A DNA stretch of 64,000 nt from NCBI RefSeq assembly GCF_002289565.1, contig NZ_NTFY01000067.1, forward strand, positions 1 to 64,000. The letters are read 5' to 3'. A program made the position numbers and the translations under genes. Below the pieces are notes generated by a model. It was not told the DNA's origin, did no database searches, and saw only the letters and a list, made by a program, of their open reading frames with translations. How positions within the stretch are numbered: position 1 is the first letter of the stretch; every line of letters begins with the position of its first letter. The stretch is from Rhodopirellula sp. SM50 (GTDB lineage: Bacteria > Planctomycetota > Planctomycetia > Pirellulales > Pirellulaceae). Shown piece after piece: positions 19,833-29,192 of this stretch.

Positions 19833-22205
19833 CTATTGCGAGCCGTCCATCTTTTCCTTGAGCAGCCTGACTGCGGTTTGGAACTCGGGGTTGTCCGGTT
19901 CCAGCTTGACGGCTTTTTCGAGGTGCGAAAGTGCGGCGTCGAGTTGTCCGTCCAGGTACAGCAACAGTCCGTAGCGGTACTGAATGCCGGCGATTTGGGG
20001 CGCCAGTGCGGCGTCGCGCGCCAGCAGCGGCAGTTCCTGCTTGCGGAGTGTTTTGACGCGTTTGAGCAAGGCGTCTCGCTCGGATTCGGGCACGTTCGGG
20101 GCAAGCTGTTCCAGCAGGCTGGCCAGATTGGTCCTGGCACCGACGGCATTGGGTTCGACGCGAATCGCCGTCTGATAAGACTCGATCGCTTCGCCGTAGC
20201 GTCCCAATTGTTCGCAGATTCCGGCCCAGCCCATGTGTGCTCCGGCGCGGTCCGATGCGACCATGAACTCCTCGTGGACTTCGTTCAACACGGATTCCAG
20301 TTGGGTCCGCTCGGACGGTGAAAGCTGGCCGAACGCGGGGGATCCCAGCAGCGCACGGGCGGCCGAGGTTCGCACCAGACGCGAGTCGTCACCGAGTAGC
20401 TTCATCAGCTTGCTTTTACCGGTCGACGCGTTGGCCATCGCCAGCACGGAGGCGGCGGTTGAGCGGACCAACGGATGCTGGTCGGTTTGATCGGCCAGTT
20501 CGGCGGCGACGCGTGGCACCGCGGCGACGCCTTGTCTGGCGAGTTCCTCCAGCAGCGTTGCTTTGGCGATCGCCGGGGCGCGTTCGTCGTTGATCGCCAG
20601 CATTTCAATCGCTTTCCGGGCGGCACTCGGATCGCCGCGACGCAGTGGCACGAGTGCTTCGGCGAAGTGCAGCGGTTGCTTCCTTTGTTCACCGTACCAT
20701 TGTTCGCAAGCGTCATCACACCACTGGTCGGTTTGCCGCATCAACTCCGCCAGGGTTTCGCCGTCGGTCCCGATGGGTTGTTCGCCGTCTTGCTCGGCGG
20801 CCAATAGCCATTGCGAGTATTCCTTGGACTGGAACGTCTCGCGATGCTCGGCGGCGATCTGCGGAAGTCGATCCTTGACGTGGCAGTGGCTGCAGGCATT
20901 GGGGGTACCCAGTCTGACCGACAGATCTGGTCGCGGGATCCGCAAGCTGTGGTCTCGCCGCGGGTCGACTTCCATGTAGGTGGTGTGGGGCATGTGACAG
21001 TTCACGCACTTGGCGCCTTCGGTGCCGGGGGCGTGATGGTGGTGGGCCGGAACATCGTATTTGCCGGCGGCGTGCTGATGGCAATTGGTGCAGGTCTCGT
21101 TGCCGGGGAATTTTAATTTCAGCGAGTGGGGATCGTGGCAATCGGTGCAACGGATGTCTTTGTGATACATCTTGCTTTGGATGAACGATCCGTAGACATA
21201 GACTTCGTCTTTGATTTGCCCGTCACCGTGGTACGTCGCTTCGCCGAGTGTTTCCAGGCGATAGTGGTCAAAGTAATCGGGGCCGGCGGTGAATCGTTCA
21301 TCCATCACGCCGCGCCGGCTGTGGCACGGCGCACAGGTCTGCAGTTGGGGCTCGGGATCGGGCCCTTTCAATTTGGCCAATCCATATCCGTAGCGTCGAT
21401 CCCAGAACAGCGATTTCTTATTGGCCAGTTCGATGTGCAGGGACGCCGGGCCGTGACAGGCTTCGCAACTGACGTCGATTTCGGAGAACGTCGTGTGGTA
21501 GGTGCCCGAGTCGGGGTCGAAGTTGCGTTTCAGGTTGGTGGAGTGGCAATCGGCGCACATCGTTTGCCAGCGCTGCGCGATGCCGGTCCAGTGCAGCGGG
21601 TCGTCGGCGGCCAGTTTGTCCGCGACATCCGGCGGGCGGAGGTAGAACCACTTGTGGTCGCGCGAGTCCCAGCTGATGCGGAGGACTTGCAGGCGAGCGA
21701 CGTCACAGGATTGCATGTCTTCGCTGCGGTCAAATTCGACCATGTACTGTTGCAGCGGGTAGACGCCGAAAACGTATTTGACTTCGAAGTCCTGCATCGT
21801 GCCGTCTTCGCCTTCGGTGTGAACCATAAAGCGTTTGCCGTCGCGAAACAATCGATTGACCAATCCGTCGTGCTCGAAGGTGACATCGTTAAAATCGCCG
21901 AGTACGGTTTCATCGGTCGCCAGGTCCATGGCCTTGTCGTGGTCCGACCCGATGAAATCTTCGGTTTGTCGTCGGTGGCATTCGATGCAAGCGTCGCGTC
22001 CGACGTAGCTGCGCACGATGCCTTCGGGTTCGGCCGACCAGTAATCGGCCAACACGCCACCGGCGATCAGCACCCCCAGGACAAGGACAGGAATCGACCA
22101 ACGCCGCAACAACCCGCGGGGCGGCTCGGCGGTGGGCGCGGCGTCCGGATTCGCTGGCGAGGCAGGTGGGGGGAGCTTCGATGATGGGCGTCGGCGGTCG
22201 GACAA
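19833..22205 (-). CDS. Membrane-anchored octahaem cytochrome c with HEAT-like and TPR regions
   Basis: A 790-residue protein. One membrane helix (IPVLVLGVLIAGGVLADYW) anchors it. Eight CXXCH haem-binding motifs follow at about residues 73, 217, 247, 291, 353, 372, 400 and 438, in the order CIECH, CADCH, CEACH, CAPCH, CTDCH, CTNCH, CVNCH, CSHCH. The second half has alanine-rich HEAT-like helices and then TPR units (GRYGEAIESYQTAIRVEPNA, GQLDAALSHLEKAVKLEPDN). It is expected to carry electrons outside the membrane, with the helical part as a docking scaffold. The substrate cannot be read from sequence. The start codon is TTG, 10 bp after the preceding stop. Confidence 0.85.
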   Translation of the reverse strand: MSDRRRPSSKLPPPASPANPDAAPTAEPPRGLLRRWSIPVLVLGVLIAGGVLADYWSAEPEGIVRSYVGRDACIECHRRQTEDFIGSDHDKAMDLATDETVLGDFNDVTFEHDGLVNRLFRDGKRFMVHTEGEDGTMQDFEVKYVFGVYPLQQYMVEFDRSEDMQSCDVARLQVLRISWDSRDHKWFYLRPPDVADKLAADDPLHWTGIAQRWQTMCADCHSTNLKRNFDPDSGTYHTTFSEIDVSCEACHGPASLHIELANKKSLFWDRRYGYGLAKLKGPDPEPQLQTCAPCHSRRGVMDERFTAGPDYFDHYRLETLGEATYHGDGQIKDEVYVYGSFIQSKMYHKDIRCTDCHDPHSLKLKFPGNETCTNCHQHAAGKYDVPAHHHHAPGTEGAKCVNCHMPHTTYMEVDPRRDHSLRIPRPDLSVRLGTPNACSHCHVKDRLPQIAAEHRETFQSKEYSQWLLAAEQDGEQPIGTDGETLAELMRQTDQWCDDACEQWYGEQRKQPLHFAEALVPLRRGDPSAARKAIEMLAINDERAPAIAKATLLEELARQGVAAVPRVAAELADQTDQHPLVRSTAASVLAMANASTGKSKLMKLLGDDSRLVRTSAARALLGSPAFGQLSPSERTQLESVLNEVHEEFMVASDRAGAHMGWAGICEQLGRYGEAIESYQTAIRVEPNAVGARTNLASLLEQLAPNVPESERDALLKRVKTLRKQELPLLARDAALAPQIAGIQYRYGLLLYLDGQLDAALSHLEKAVKLEPDNPEFQTAVRLLKEKMDGSQ

Positions 22206-22214
22206 GATGTGCGG

Positions 22215-22865
22215 CTAGGGGGTGAGTCGAGGAGGGGGGCGAAGGCGGTCGTGGGATGTGGGCGACGGATCGCCGGGCAGTCCGCCGGATGTGTGTGCCC
22301 GCTGGTGCGATCGGGGCTGGCGATTCGATTGGGGCGGGTGGGGGCGATGGGGATCGGCCGGATCTTGCAGTACCGGATCTTGCAGCAATCGAACCGCTTC
22401 CTGGTGCATCTGATTCACCAAGTACGTCTGATTTTCGCTCTTGGGTTCGATTTTGTCGAGCAAGCGCGCCGATTTCAGAAGCATTTCGGCGGCCCGCCGT
22501 CTGCGGCGGACCGATGGGGTTCCCGGCGAGGTTGGTGGCGGCGCGGTCGTGGGCATCTCTGGAGAGGCGAATTTTGGATCGAGGGACGACCCGTCCAGGA
22601 CACTGCCGGTGCTGCGCAGCAGGTCCTGCAAGTCATCGGGTAATAGGGGGGCAGCGTCGCGATCGCCTTGCAGCGCCCGTGAAAGCGCCTCGCGGGCGGC
22701 CGGGTTATCCTGGGGTTGGGAGTCTACCGGCAAGGGGACATCGGGCAACGGCAGGATGCGTTGGGGTGGTTCGGCGGTGAGCGGTCCGGCGAGCAGTCCG
22801 AGGTGCAGCAGAAACCCGCCGGAGGCGAAGAACAAGACAGCGGGCCGCGCTAGCAACGTGATCAT
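22215..22865 (-). CDS. Exported proline-rich protein, function unknown
   Basis: A 216-residue protein with a signal peptide or membrane anchor (ITLLARPAVLFFASGGFLLH). The remainder is proline-, arginine- and serine-rich with one helical segment (RRAAEMLLKSARLLDKIEPK). It ends 9 bp before the octahaem cytochrome start on the same strand and is therefore probably its operon partner. No family is recognised, and the low-complexity C terminus makes the prediction less certain. The ATG at 22865 is preferred to a TTG two codons upstream. Confidence 0.5.
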   Translation of the reverse strand: MITLLARPAVLFFASGGFLLHLGLLAGPLTAEPPQRILPLPDVPLPVDSQPQDNPAAREALSRALQGDRDAAPLLPDDLQDLLRSTGSVLDGSSLDPKFASPEMPTTAPPPTSPGTPSVRRRRRAAEMLLKSARLLDKIEPKSENQTYLVNQMHQEAVRLLQDPVLQDPADPHRPHPPQSNRQPRSHQRAHTSGGLPGDPSPTSHDRLRPPPRLTP

Positions 22866-23164
22866 CGTCAAATCCGTTTGTGGTGGAGAGGTCGTGCGGG
22901 CGGGCAGGATAGCTTCTCAGGCGGTTGCGGGCCAACAACAAATCGGCTCCAAAGAAGCCCCCAATGTGACCAATGTTTTTTTGAAAATCGTTCTGGCTTT
23001 GGCGGAGCGAGGGTGGCGGTTGATCGTCCAAAATCTAGACTGTGTTGAGGACGATGGTGGAATCTCGGCGACGGTTCAGCAATGCGATGAACTCGCTTCG
23101 GTCGCCCGTCAATAAACGCTTGAACGCTTCCAACAGACCAGGCCCGTGATCGGCATCGGTTGAT
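22866..23164. other. Divergent intergenic region between the cytochrome operon and sucA
   Basis: About 300 bp without a supported gene. It must contain the promoters for the minus-strand cytochrome operon and for sucA. No convincing sigma-70 boxes, operator or riboswitch could be identified by eye. Confidence 0.4.
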
Positions 23165-26017
23165 ATGAATAGCTTTAGCTTGGACTACATCGACGATTTG
23201 TACGTCCAGTATATTCAGGATCCTGAGAGTGTCTCGGAGACCTGGCGGCAGTATTTTGAGCAGTTCATGGTGAGCTCTCCCGCAACGGCCAGGAAACGCA
23301 ACGCCGGCGTTTCACAAAGCCGTCGCGCGTCCGCATCGAAATCCGCTGCGGCCGGAACGTCCGCTGGCAAGTCCGGCGGAAACGGTTCCGCCCTGGCCCT
23401 CGCCGAACGCAGGGGGTCCACCGGTGACGAAGCGACCGATCAGGCACTGTGGATGTCGCGGATGCAAGACCGCGTCAACCAATTGGTCCGCGAGTATCGG
23501 GTCCGCGGACACCTCAAAGCCCAGCTCGATCCGTTGGGCATCGACCGCGGCGACCGGCCGGAGTTGAGCCCCCAACGCTACGGCCTCAGCGAAACCGACA
23601 TGCAGCGCCGCTTGGATTCCTCAGCGGTCGAGCACGTCAAGGGTGATACGCTTGACGTCATTTTGACGAAGCTTCGCAACACCTACTGTCGGTCGATCGG
23701 CGCGCAGTTCATGCACATCGACGATCGCAACATTCGCGATTGGTTGCAGCAGCGGATGGAGAGCACCGAGAATCGGCTGGACCTGCCTCACGAAACGCAG
23801 CGGCGGATCTACGCGCGGTTGGCCGACGCCTCGATCTTCGAAGAATTCGTGCGGCGTAAGTTTGTCGGCGCGAAAACGTTTTCACTCGAAGGTGCCGAAA
23901 CCCTGATCCCGCTGATCGACTTGGCGCTGGAGAAGGCGGGCGAGCACGGGGTGCAGGAAGTCGTCATGGGGATGGCTCATCGCGGTCGTTTGAACGTGAT
24001 GGCCAACATCCTCAAAAAACGCGCGATGAACATCTTCTGGTCCTTCGATGATCCCAATCCGGAACTCAGCCGCGGCGGCGGCGATGTCCGCTACCACTTG
24101 GGATACAGCAGCGACTGGAAAACCGCCCGGGGGGATCATCTCCACATCTCCTTGTGCTTTAACCCCAGCCATCTGGAATACGTCAACACGGTCGCGATGG
24201 GACGCACGCGTTGCAAGCAGGATCATCGGGGGGATACCGACCGGCGACAGGTGATGAATGTGCTGGTCCACGGCGATGCCGCGTTCGCCGGCGAAGGGGT
24301 CGTGCAAGAAACCTTGAACTTGAGCCAGTTGGACGGCTATCGCGTCGGCGGGACGCTGCACATCATCATCAACAACCAGGTCGGGTTCACGACCGAGCCG
24401 GAGCAAGGCCGCAGCACCACCTACGCGACCGACGTGGCGAAGATGCTGCAAATCCCGATCTTTCACGTCAACGGCGAAGACCCCGAGGCGGTCGCGCAAG
24501 TCGTCGCCTTGGCGATGGATTTCCGTAACGAATTCCAACGCGACGTCGTTATCGATCTGTACGCGTTTCGTCGTTGGGGACACAACGAAGGCGATGAGCC
24601 ACGGTTCACGCAGCCTCGCATGTACGCCGAAATCGATCGTCGCGCCGGCGTCCGCGAACAGTACCTCAATCGACTCAAGGCACTCGGGAAAATCTCCGAA
24701 GAGGAAGCCGAGGAAATTCAGAAGGAACGAACCGAGAAGTTGGAGTCGGAATTCGACGCCAGCAAGAATCACCAATTCGTCCCCGACACGCAAACGCTCG
24801 CCGCCGGTTGGAGTGACTACTTCGGCGGCCCCGAGCCGGTCGAGCCGACCGACACGACCTTCGACGAAACCCTGTTGGGCGAACTGGTCGACGCGGCGAC
24901 GCGGTTGCCCGAAGGGTTCGCACAACACAAAAAATTGAAGCGGTTGATCGCCAATCGTCGCGGGATGGCGGCCGGCGAAAAGCCGTTCGATTGGGCGACC
25001 GCGGAACTGGCCGCCTTCGCGACGCTGCTCTCACGCGGGCACGCGATCCGGCTGACCGGCCAAGATTGCCAACGCGGAACGTTCAGCCAACGGCATGCCG
25101 TTCAGCACGACGTCAAGACCGGCCAGACCTACATGCCGCTGGAGCACTTGGCCACCAACCAGGCACGCGTCGAACTGCACAATAGCCCGCTCAGCGAAGC
25201 CGGTGTGCTCGGATTCGAGTGGGGGTATTCGCTCGACGCGCCCGACAGCTTGGTGCTCTGGGAAGCCCAGTTCGGTGACTTTTGGAACTGTGCACAAGTC
25301 ATCGTCGATCAGTTCATCGCCAGCGCCGAAGACAAATGGAACCGACTGAGCGGTCTGGTGATGTTGTTGCCGCACGGGTTCGAGGGGCAAGGCCCCGAGC
25401 ACTGCAGCGCCCGGGTGGAACGGTTCTTGGCCATGACCGCCGAACACAACATCCAGGTCTGCCAGCCGACCACGCCGGCGCAATACTTTCACCTGCTGCG
25501 TCGTCAAGTGATTCGCAAGTGGCGAAAACCCTTGATCGTGCTGACCCCCAAGAGCCTGCTGCGACACCCCGAAGTGGTCAGCGATCGCAAGGTGCTTGCC
25601 GAAGGATCGTTCGAGCGAATCCTGAGCGACAAGGATGTGGATCTGTCGAAGGTCCGCCGCGTCATGCTGTGCACCGGAAAGATCTACTACGACTTGAAAA
25701 AGAGTCGCCAGGAACGCGAACTCGATGACGTGGCGCTTATTCGTCTGGAGCAACTTTATCCATTGGAAAGCGACGAATTGATCGCCGCCCTGGATGGAGT
25801 GCCCCGCAATGCCGAGATCTTCTTTGTCCAAGACGAACCGCGGAACATGGGAACCTGGCCTTACCTGAAGCTGAACTTCGGTGATGATTTTAATAGCGCC
25901 GGTTGGACGCTGGTTCCCATCACGCGCGCCGAGTCGGCCAGCCCCAGCACGGGAAGCATGGCGGCACACTTGATGGAACAAAAGGAACTGATCGAAGCCG
26001 CCTTCGCAGGGCTGTAG
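23165..26017 (+). CDS. sucA: 2-oxoglutarate dehydrogenase E1 component
   Basis: The thiamine-diphosphate-dependent decarboxylase subunit of the 2-oxoglutarate dehydrogenase complex in the TCA cycle. The 950-residue length is typical. The N terminus has the E2-interacting start (LDYIDDLYVQYIQDPESVSE) and a disordered basic linker. Family blocks include FSLEGAETLIPLIDLALEKA, GMAHRGRLNVMANILKK, HLGYSSDW, FNPSHLEYVNTVAMG, VHGDAAFAGEGVVQETLN, INNQVGFTT and RRWGHNEGDEPRFTQP. The E2 and E3 genes are not adjacent. A cluster of family B repeats begins 15 bp after the stop. Confidence 0.97.
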   Translation: MNSFSLDYIDDLYVQYIQDPESVSETWRQYFEQFMVSSPATARKRNAGVSQSRRASASKSAAAGTSAGKSGGNGSALALAERRGSTGDEATDQALWMSRMQDRVNQLVREYRVRGHLKAQLDPLGIDRGDRPELSPQRYGLSETDMQRRLDSSAVEHVKGDTLDVILTKLRNTYCRSIGAQFMHIDDRNIRDWLQQRMESTENRLDLPHETQRRIYARLADASIFEEFVRRKFVGAKTFSLEGAETLIPLIDLALEKAGEHGVQEVVMGMAHRGRLNVMANILKKRAMNIFWSFDDPNPELSRGGGDVRYHLGYSSDWKTARGDHLHISLCFNPSHLEYVNTVAMGRTRCKQDHRGDTDRRQVMNVLVHGDAAFAGEGVVQETLNLSQLDGYRVGGTLHIIINNQVGFTTEPEQGRSTTYATDVAKMLQIPIFHVNGEDPEAVAQVVALAMDFRNEFQRDVVIDLYAFRRWGHNEGDEPRFTQPRMYAEIDRRAGVREQYLNRLKALGKISEEEAEEIQKERTEKLESEFDASKNHQFVPDTQTLAAGWSDYFGGPEPVEPTDTTFDETLLGELVDAATRLPEGFAQHKKLKRLIANRRGMAAGEKPFDWATAELAAFATLLSRGHAIRLTGQDCQRGTFSQRHAVQHDVKTGQTYMPLEHLATNQARVELHNSPLSEAGVLGFEWGYSLDAPDSLVLWEAQFGDFWNCAQVIVDQFIASAEDKWNRLSGLVMLLPHGFEGQGPEHCSARVERFLAMTAEHNIQVCQPTTPAQYFHLLRRQVIRKWRKPLIVLTPKSLLRHPEVVSDRKVLAEGSFERILSDKDVDLSKVRRVMLCTGKIYYDLKKSRQERELDDVALIRLEQLYPLESDELIAALDGVPRNAEIFFVQDEPRNMGTWPYLKLNFGDDFNSAGWTLVPITRAESASPSTGSMAAHLMEQKELIEAAFAGL

Positions 26018-26031
26018 GCGAAGCCGCTTTT

Positions 26032-26211
26032 GTTAGCGGAACGGCGCGAGCCGTCCGGTCGAGCTGTAGGCGCGCCGCTTTTGTTAGCGGAACGGCGCGA
26101 GCCGTCCGGTCGAGCTGTCGACGCGCCGCTTTTGTTAGCGGAACGGCGCGAGCCGTCCGGTCGAGCTTCAAAACACTGTGAAAGACCGGAGGGCTCGCGC
26201 CCTGCCGCTAC
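26032..26211. repeat. Family B repeats: three 51-bp tandem left arms and one right arm
   Basis: TTAGCGGAACGGCGCGAGCC starts at 26033, 26084 and 26135, an exact 51-bp period, and is closed by AAAGACCGGAGGGCTCGCGC ending in CCGCTAC. One right arm can pair with any of the three left arms. The frames here that translate to LAERREPSG are repeat artefacts. The segment 26018-26362 holds no other gene. Confidence 0.85.
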
Positions 26212-26362
26212 AACCGAGTGCAACACAGAACGAACTGCTGGCGACGAAAACGTTTTGCCCAAAAGTGTTTTGCCATCAAACAGTTCGCGCATCGTTCGTT
26301 TTGACGATGGAGTACAATCCTGACCGACGCCACGTCGACGCTCTTCGATTGATTCTTTCTCC

Positions 26363-27190
26363 ATGGCCGAAGCACGGATGAACACGCTTTCTGTTAGCCA
26401 GCTCTCAACACTGCGTTGGGACCTGGAGTCGGACGTTAACGCCTATGCCCAACGCGGGTTTGGCGGCATCGGACTGTATCGTCCCAAGGTCGAAGATTAT
26501 GGTGTCGAGCGAACGATCGAATTGCTCGGAGAGCATTCGATGGTGGCCACGTCGCTGTCCTGGGGCGGCGGGTTCACCGGCAGCGACGGCCGGCCGTTCG
26601 AAGATGCCGTTTCGGATGCGGTCAGCGCCGTGATCCAAGCCTCGCAATTGCGTGCCGGCACGCTGATCGTGTTAGCCGGCGGCAAGAACAACCACATCAA
26701 AACACATCTTCGCCGGACGCTGTGTCAGGCACTCGTTCGGGTTGCCGCGGTTGCGTCGGAACACGGCGTCAAGTTGGCGTTGGAACCGTTTCACCCCGGT
26801 TGTGGTGACGAATGGTCGTTCGTCCATGATCTGCAATCCACGCTCGATATCATCGAACGCGTTGATAACCCGTCCCTCGGCATGGTGCTGGATACCTACC
26901 ACATCGGGATGGATCGTGATGCGCTGCGTTGGCTACCCGACGTGGCGCGCCATCTTCATCTGGTTCAACTCGGGGACGGTCGGCATTGTCCACACGGCGA
27001 GATGAATCGTTGCCTGCTCGGTGACGGATGCGTGCCGTTGCCCGAACTGATCGAACTGTTGCACGAAAATGGTTACTGCGGGTCGTGGGAAGTGGAATTA
27101 ATCGGAGAGGACGTCGAATCGATCAGCTACGATCATCTGCTCGATCACACCAAACGTTATCTCGATCATACCCTTGGTCAGTTGTGCTGA
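26363..27190 (+). CDS. Sugar phosphate isomerase/epimerase (xylose isomerase-like TIM barrel)
   Basis: A 275-residue protein of the AP-endonuclease-2/xylose isomerase-like superfamily. Metal-binding and barrel motifs include LALEPFHPGCGDEWSF, MVLDTYHIGMDRDAL, HLHLVQLGDGRHCPHGE and YCGSWEVELIG, where the Glu, Asp, His and Glu residues are the likely divalent-metal ligands. Such proteins isomerise or epimerise keto-sugars. The substrate is not predictable. The first ATG is at 26363; MNTLSV at 26378 is an alternative. It stands alone between two repeat clusters. Confidence 0.75.
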   Translation: MAEARMNTLSVSQLSTLRWDLESDVNAYAQRGFGGIGLYRPKVEDYGVERTIELLGEHSMVATSLSWGGGFTGSDGRPFEDAVSDAVSAVIQASQLRAGTLIVLAGGKNNHIKTHLRRTLCQALVRVAAVASEHGVKLALEPFHPGCGDEWSFVHDLQSTLDIIERVDNPSLGMVLDTYHIGMDRDALRWLPDVARHLHLVQLGDGRHCPHGEMNRCLLGDGCVPLPELIELLHENGYCGSWEVELIGEDVESISYDHLLDHTKRYLDHTLGQLC

Positions 27191-27258
27191 GATCGTGAGT
27201 GACCGAGGGTGAGACCGGAGGGCTTTCGCCCGATGCCACTTACTTTGGCTCTGAAGGT

Positions 27259-27338
27259 GTTAGCGGAACGGCGCGAGCCGTCCGGTCACGCTTCAAAAAC
27301 ACCGTGAAAGACCGGAGGGCTCGCGCCCTACCGCTAAC
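27259..27338. repeat. Family B repeat, short 80-bp form
   Basis: The palindrome starts GTTAGCGGAACGGCGCGAGC and ends GGGCTCGCGCCCTACCGCTA plus AC. It sits 68 bp after the isomerase stop. A second fragment, GACCGGAGGGCTTTCGCCCG, lies just before it near 27213. The whole gap 27191-27360 is repeat-derived. Confidence 0.8.
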
Positions 27339-27360
27339 AAATGCTTCACCGCGTTGAACA

Positions 27361-28194
27361 CTAGGGTGCCGCTGGATCGCCGGTCGCCGTCAAGCCCGAC
27401 ATCCAATCGACGGCGGAAAACCGTAGATCATCGCGTTTCTTGTCGATCGCCTTGTTCAGCTTGGCGTGAAGCTTCTCGTTGATGTCGTCGATCAAAATCT
27501 CATTGACGATCTTTTCAACGATCTCGCCCCAGGTTTCTGCGACCTCGCCGCCCACTTTGCTGATCCGGTCGACATGCAAGGCATCCAGATGCAATGACGC
27601 CGACGTCACCGTGGGGTCGATCACGATCGCCGGTGGAAGCACCGAATAATCGGGATAGCTGCTCAGCCGTCCGTGCACGGTCAGTCGGATTTCCATGTGC
27701 CCGCTGACTTCCACGCTGTACCACTGGACTCCCAGATTCCAACGCTCGATGCGAGCGGAAAAGTCCAGCGGCGTCGCCAATTCACATTCAATTGTCCAAC
27801 CGGAGCGCTCGGACGCGTCGCCGTTGCAATGCCTGACCTGACGCACCTCGCCAATGGCGGGTCGAGGTGCCGACGCGTCGCCGGGGAATTGCACTTGGTA
27901 GCGTGTTTGCAACCCGTGACGGACCTCGCGCCAGCGGCGATGCGTGGAAAGCTTCAACCCGTCGCGGCGGAACCGCACCCCGGCCCAAATCTTCTTCGTC
28001 TTTTCCCAGTTCTTCTTGCCGTTGTACTGGTGGGGCGTCTTGCGGATCGCCAAGTCCACGAGCGACTGGACCGTCGCGCGGGCTTGGTCGGAAGTCATCA
28101 TCGAGCCGAGTCCATTCGGCTCGTTGTCCGGCAGCGGGGCTTGCGCCCCGGCACGACGTGAAGCGACAAGCAGCAGCGCGGCGGTTGCTAGCAT
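27361..28194 (-). CDS. Exported protein of unknown function
   Basis: A 277-residue protein with a short signal peptide (MLATAALLLVASRRAGAQAP). The mature part is mixed alpha/beta; clear segments are WYSVEVSGHMEIRLTVHGRL and the amphipathic C-terminal helices EIVEKIVNEILIDDINEKLH. I do not recognise the family. It starts 38 bp after the stop of the CAP-domain gene on the same strand and is probably co-transcribed with it. Confidence 0.65.
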   Translation of the reverse strand: MLATAALLLVASRRAGAQAPLPDNEPNGLGSMMTSDQARATVQSLVDLAIRKTPHQYNGKKNWEKTKKIWAGVRFRRDGLKLSTHRRWREVRHGLQTRYQVQFPGDASAPRPAIGEVRQVRHCNGDASERSGWTIECELATPLDFSARIERWNLGVQWYSVEVSGHMEIRLTVHGRLSSYPDYSVLPPAIVIDPTVTSASLHLDALHVDRISKVGGEVAETWGEIVEKIVNEILIDDINEKLHAKLNKAIDKKRDDLRFSAVDWMSGLTATGDPAAP

Positions 28195-28232
28195 GTAGCC
28201 GACAGCACGGCGGCTTGGTCGGCTGAGTTCGT

Positions 28233-28826
28233 CTAGCGATAGACCACTGCGAAGTAAACGCCATCGCGACCGGTGACCATGGCGGCGCCGGCGGCGGTCA
28301 TTCTGGGATCGCTGGTGTAGCACGCGGAGACTCCACGAGGCGAAAAGGAGCTGGACCAGCCGACACCTTCGTAGCGGCCAGGTGCAAACGATCCCGGCGG
28401 ATGCGACTTCAGACCCATGCTGGCCATCTGGCGTGCGCGGCGCTCGGCAACCGATTGCAATGTTGCGTCATATCGCAGGGTCCGCAGCCCCTGTCGAGAG
28501 CGCTGGTTGTTGAGCATGCTCAGAACGTTCTGAACGCCTCCGCTGGCTTTCTGATAAGCAACTTGGGCAACCGATCGGACCGGGGTCGCGGTTGCAGCCT
28601 GGGGCGCCGAAGTGGTGGTCGTCGTCGTTGCCGCCGGCTGCGAGGTCGCGTGGATGCGGCCGCATTTCGGGCAAACGTAACTCGACGCGGTGGTCACCAC
28701 GCCCGAGGCGGATGGCGCCGTCGATTGGGCGGTCACCCGATTTCCAGACAGGCTGAACATCAGGACAGTGCACAGAATCGCCAGGACTGCACGAAGGCGA
28801 ACACGAGAAATTGCGGTTGAACGCAC
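28233..28826 (-). CDS. Secreted CAP-domain (SCP-like) protein with a CPKC motif
   Basis: A 197-residue exported protein. GTG start with AGGAG eight bases upstream; signal peptide through LSGNRVTAQS. A zinc-ribbon-like YVCPKCGRIH and a threonine-rich linker precede a CAP domain: VLSMLNNQRSRQGLRTLRYD, LQSVAERRARQMASMGLKSH. The end of the domain is abridged, with EGVGWSS where GEN-type residues are expected and no NSPGHR helix, so enzymatic activity is doubtful. CAP proteins are usually extracellular and bind lipids or glycans. Confidence 0.75.
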   Translation of the reverse strand: MRSTAISRVRLRAVLAILCTVLMFSLSGNRVTAQSTAPSASGVVTTASSYVCPKCGRIHATSQPAATTTTTTSAPQAATATPVRSVAQVAYQKASGGVQNVLSMLNNQRSRQGLRTLRYDATLQSVAERRARQMASMGLKSHPPGSFAPGRYEGVGWSSSFSPRGVSACYTSDPRMTAAGAAMVTGRDGVYFAVVYR

Positions 28827-29192
28827 GTTGGTTTTCTCCTACGAAAAGGACGAGTCGTGGCGGCCGACATCTGGCCGCGACGAGTGAATTGGCCGCAAAG
28901 CTTCTCGATCGTTCGAGTTTGCGGAAGGGGCAGGCTGGGGAGAATGCAAAAGTTTTGCGGCCTGCCTTTCTTTGGCACGCCCGTAATCGAATCGCACCAA
29001 GGGCTTGCGGCGACGAGCGGTCCCGGCAAAAAATTTTGGCGGACTGTCAGGCCAGGAAGAATGCGTTAAATGGGAGGTTCCGTGCAGGCGTTGACGGGCT
29101 GCGTCGCCGCGACGGAGCAGACAATTTCAGGCGATCCCAAGAGAGACCGGTTCGCGACGACGCCGGGGCGGTTCACGATTCTCCCGGCCGAT
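28827..29192. other. Intergenic region with one inverted repeat
   Basis: 366 bp without a supported gene. GGCAGGC and GCCTGCCTTTCTTT near 28930-28972 could form a hairpin. The region should contain the promoter of the CAP-protein gene; nothing more specific is visible. Confidence 0.35.

Noticed and set aside
21126-22184. 352-residue plus-strand frame
   Set aside because: It is antisense to the octahaem cytochrome whose eight CXXCH motifs establish the minus-strand gene.
26018-26362. Possible small proteins with LAERREPSGRA repeats, or a CRISPR array
   Set aside because: The 51-bp period has no unique spacers; the sequence is three copies of one palindromic arm.
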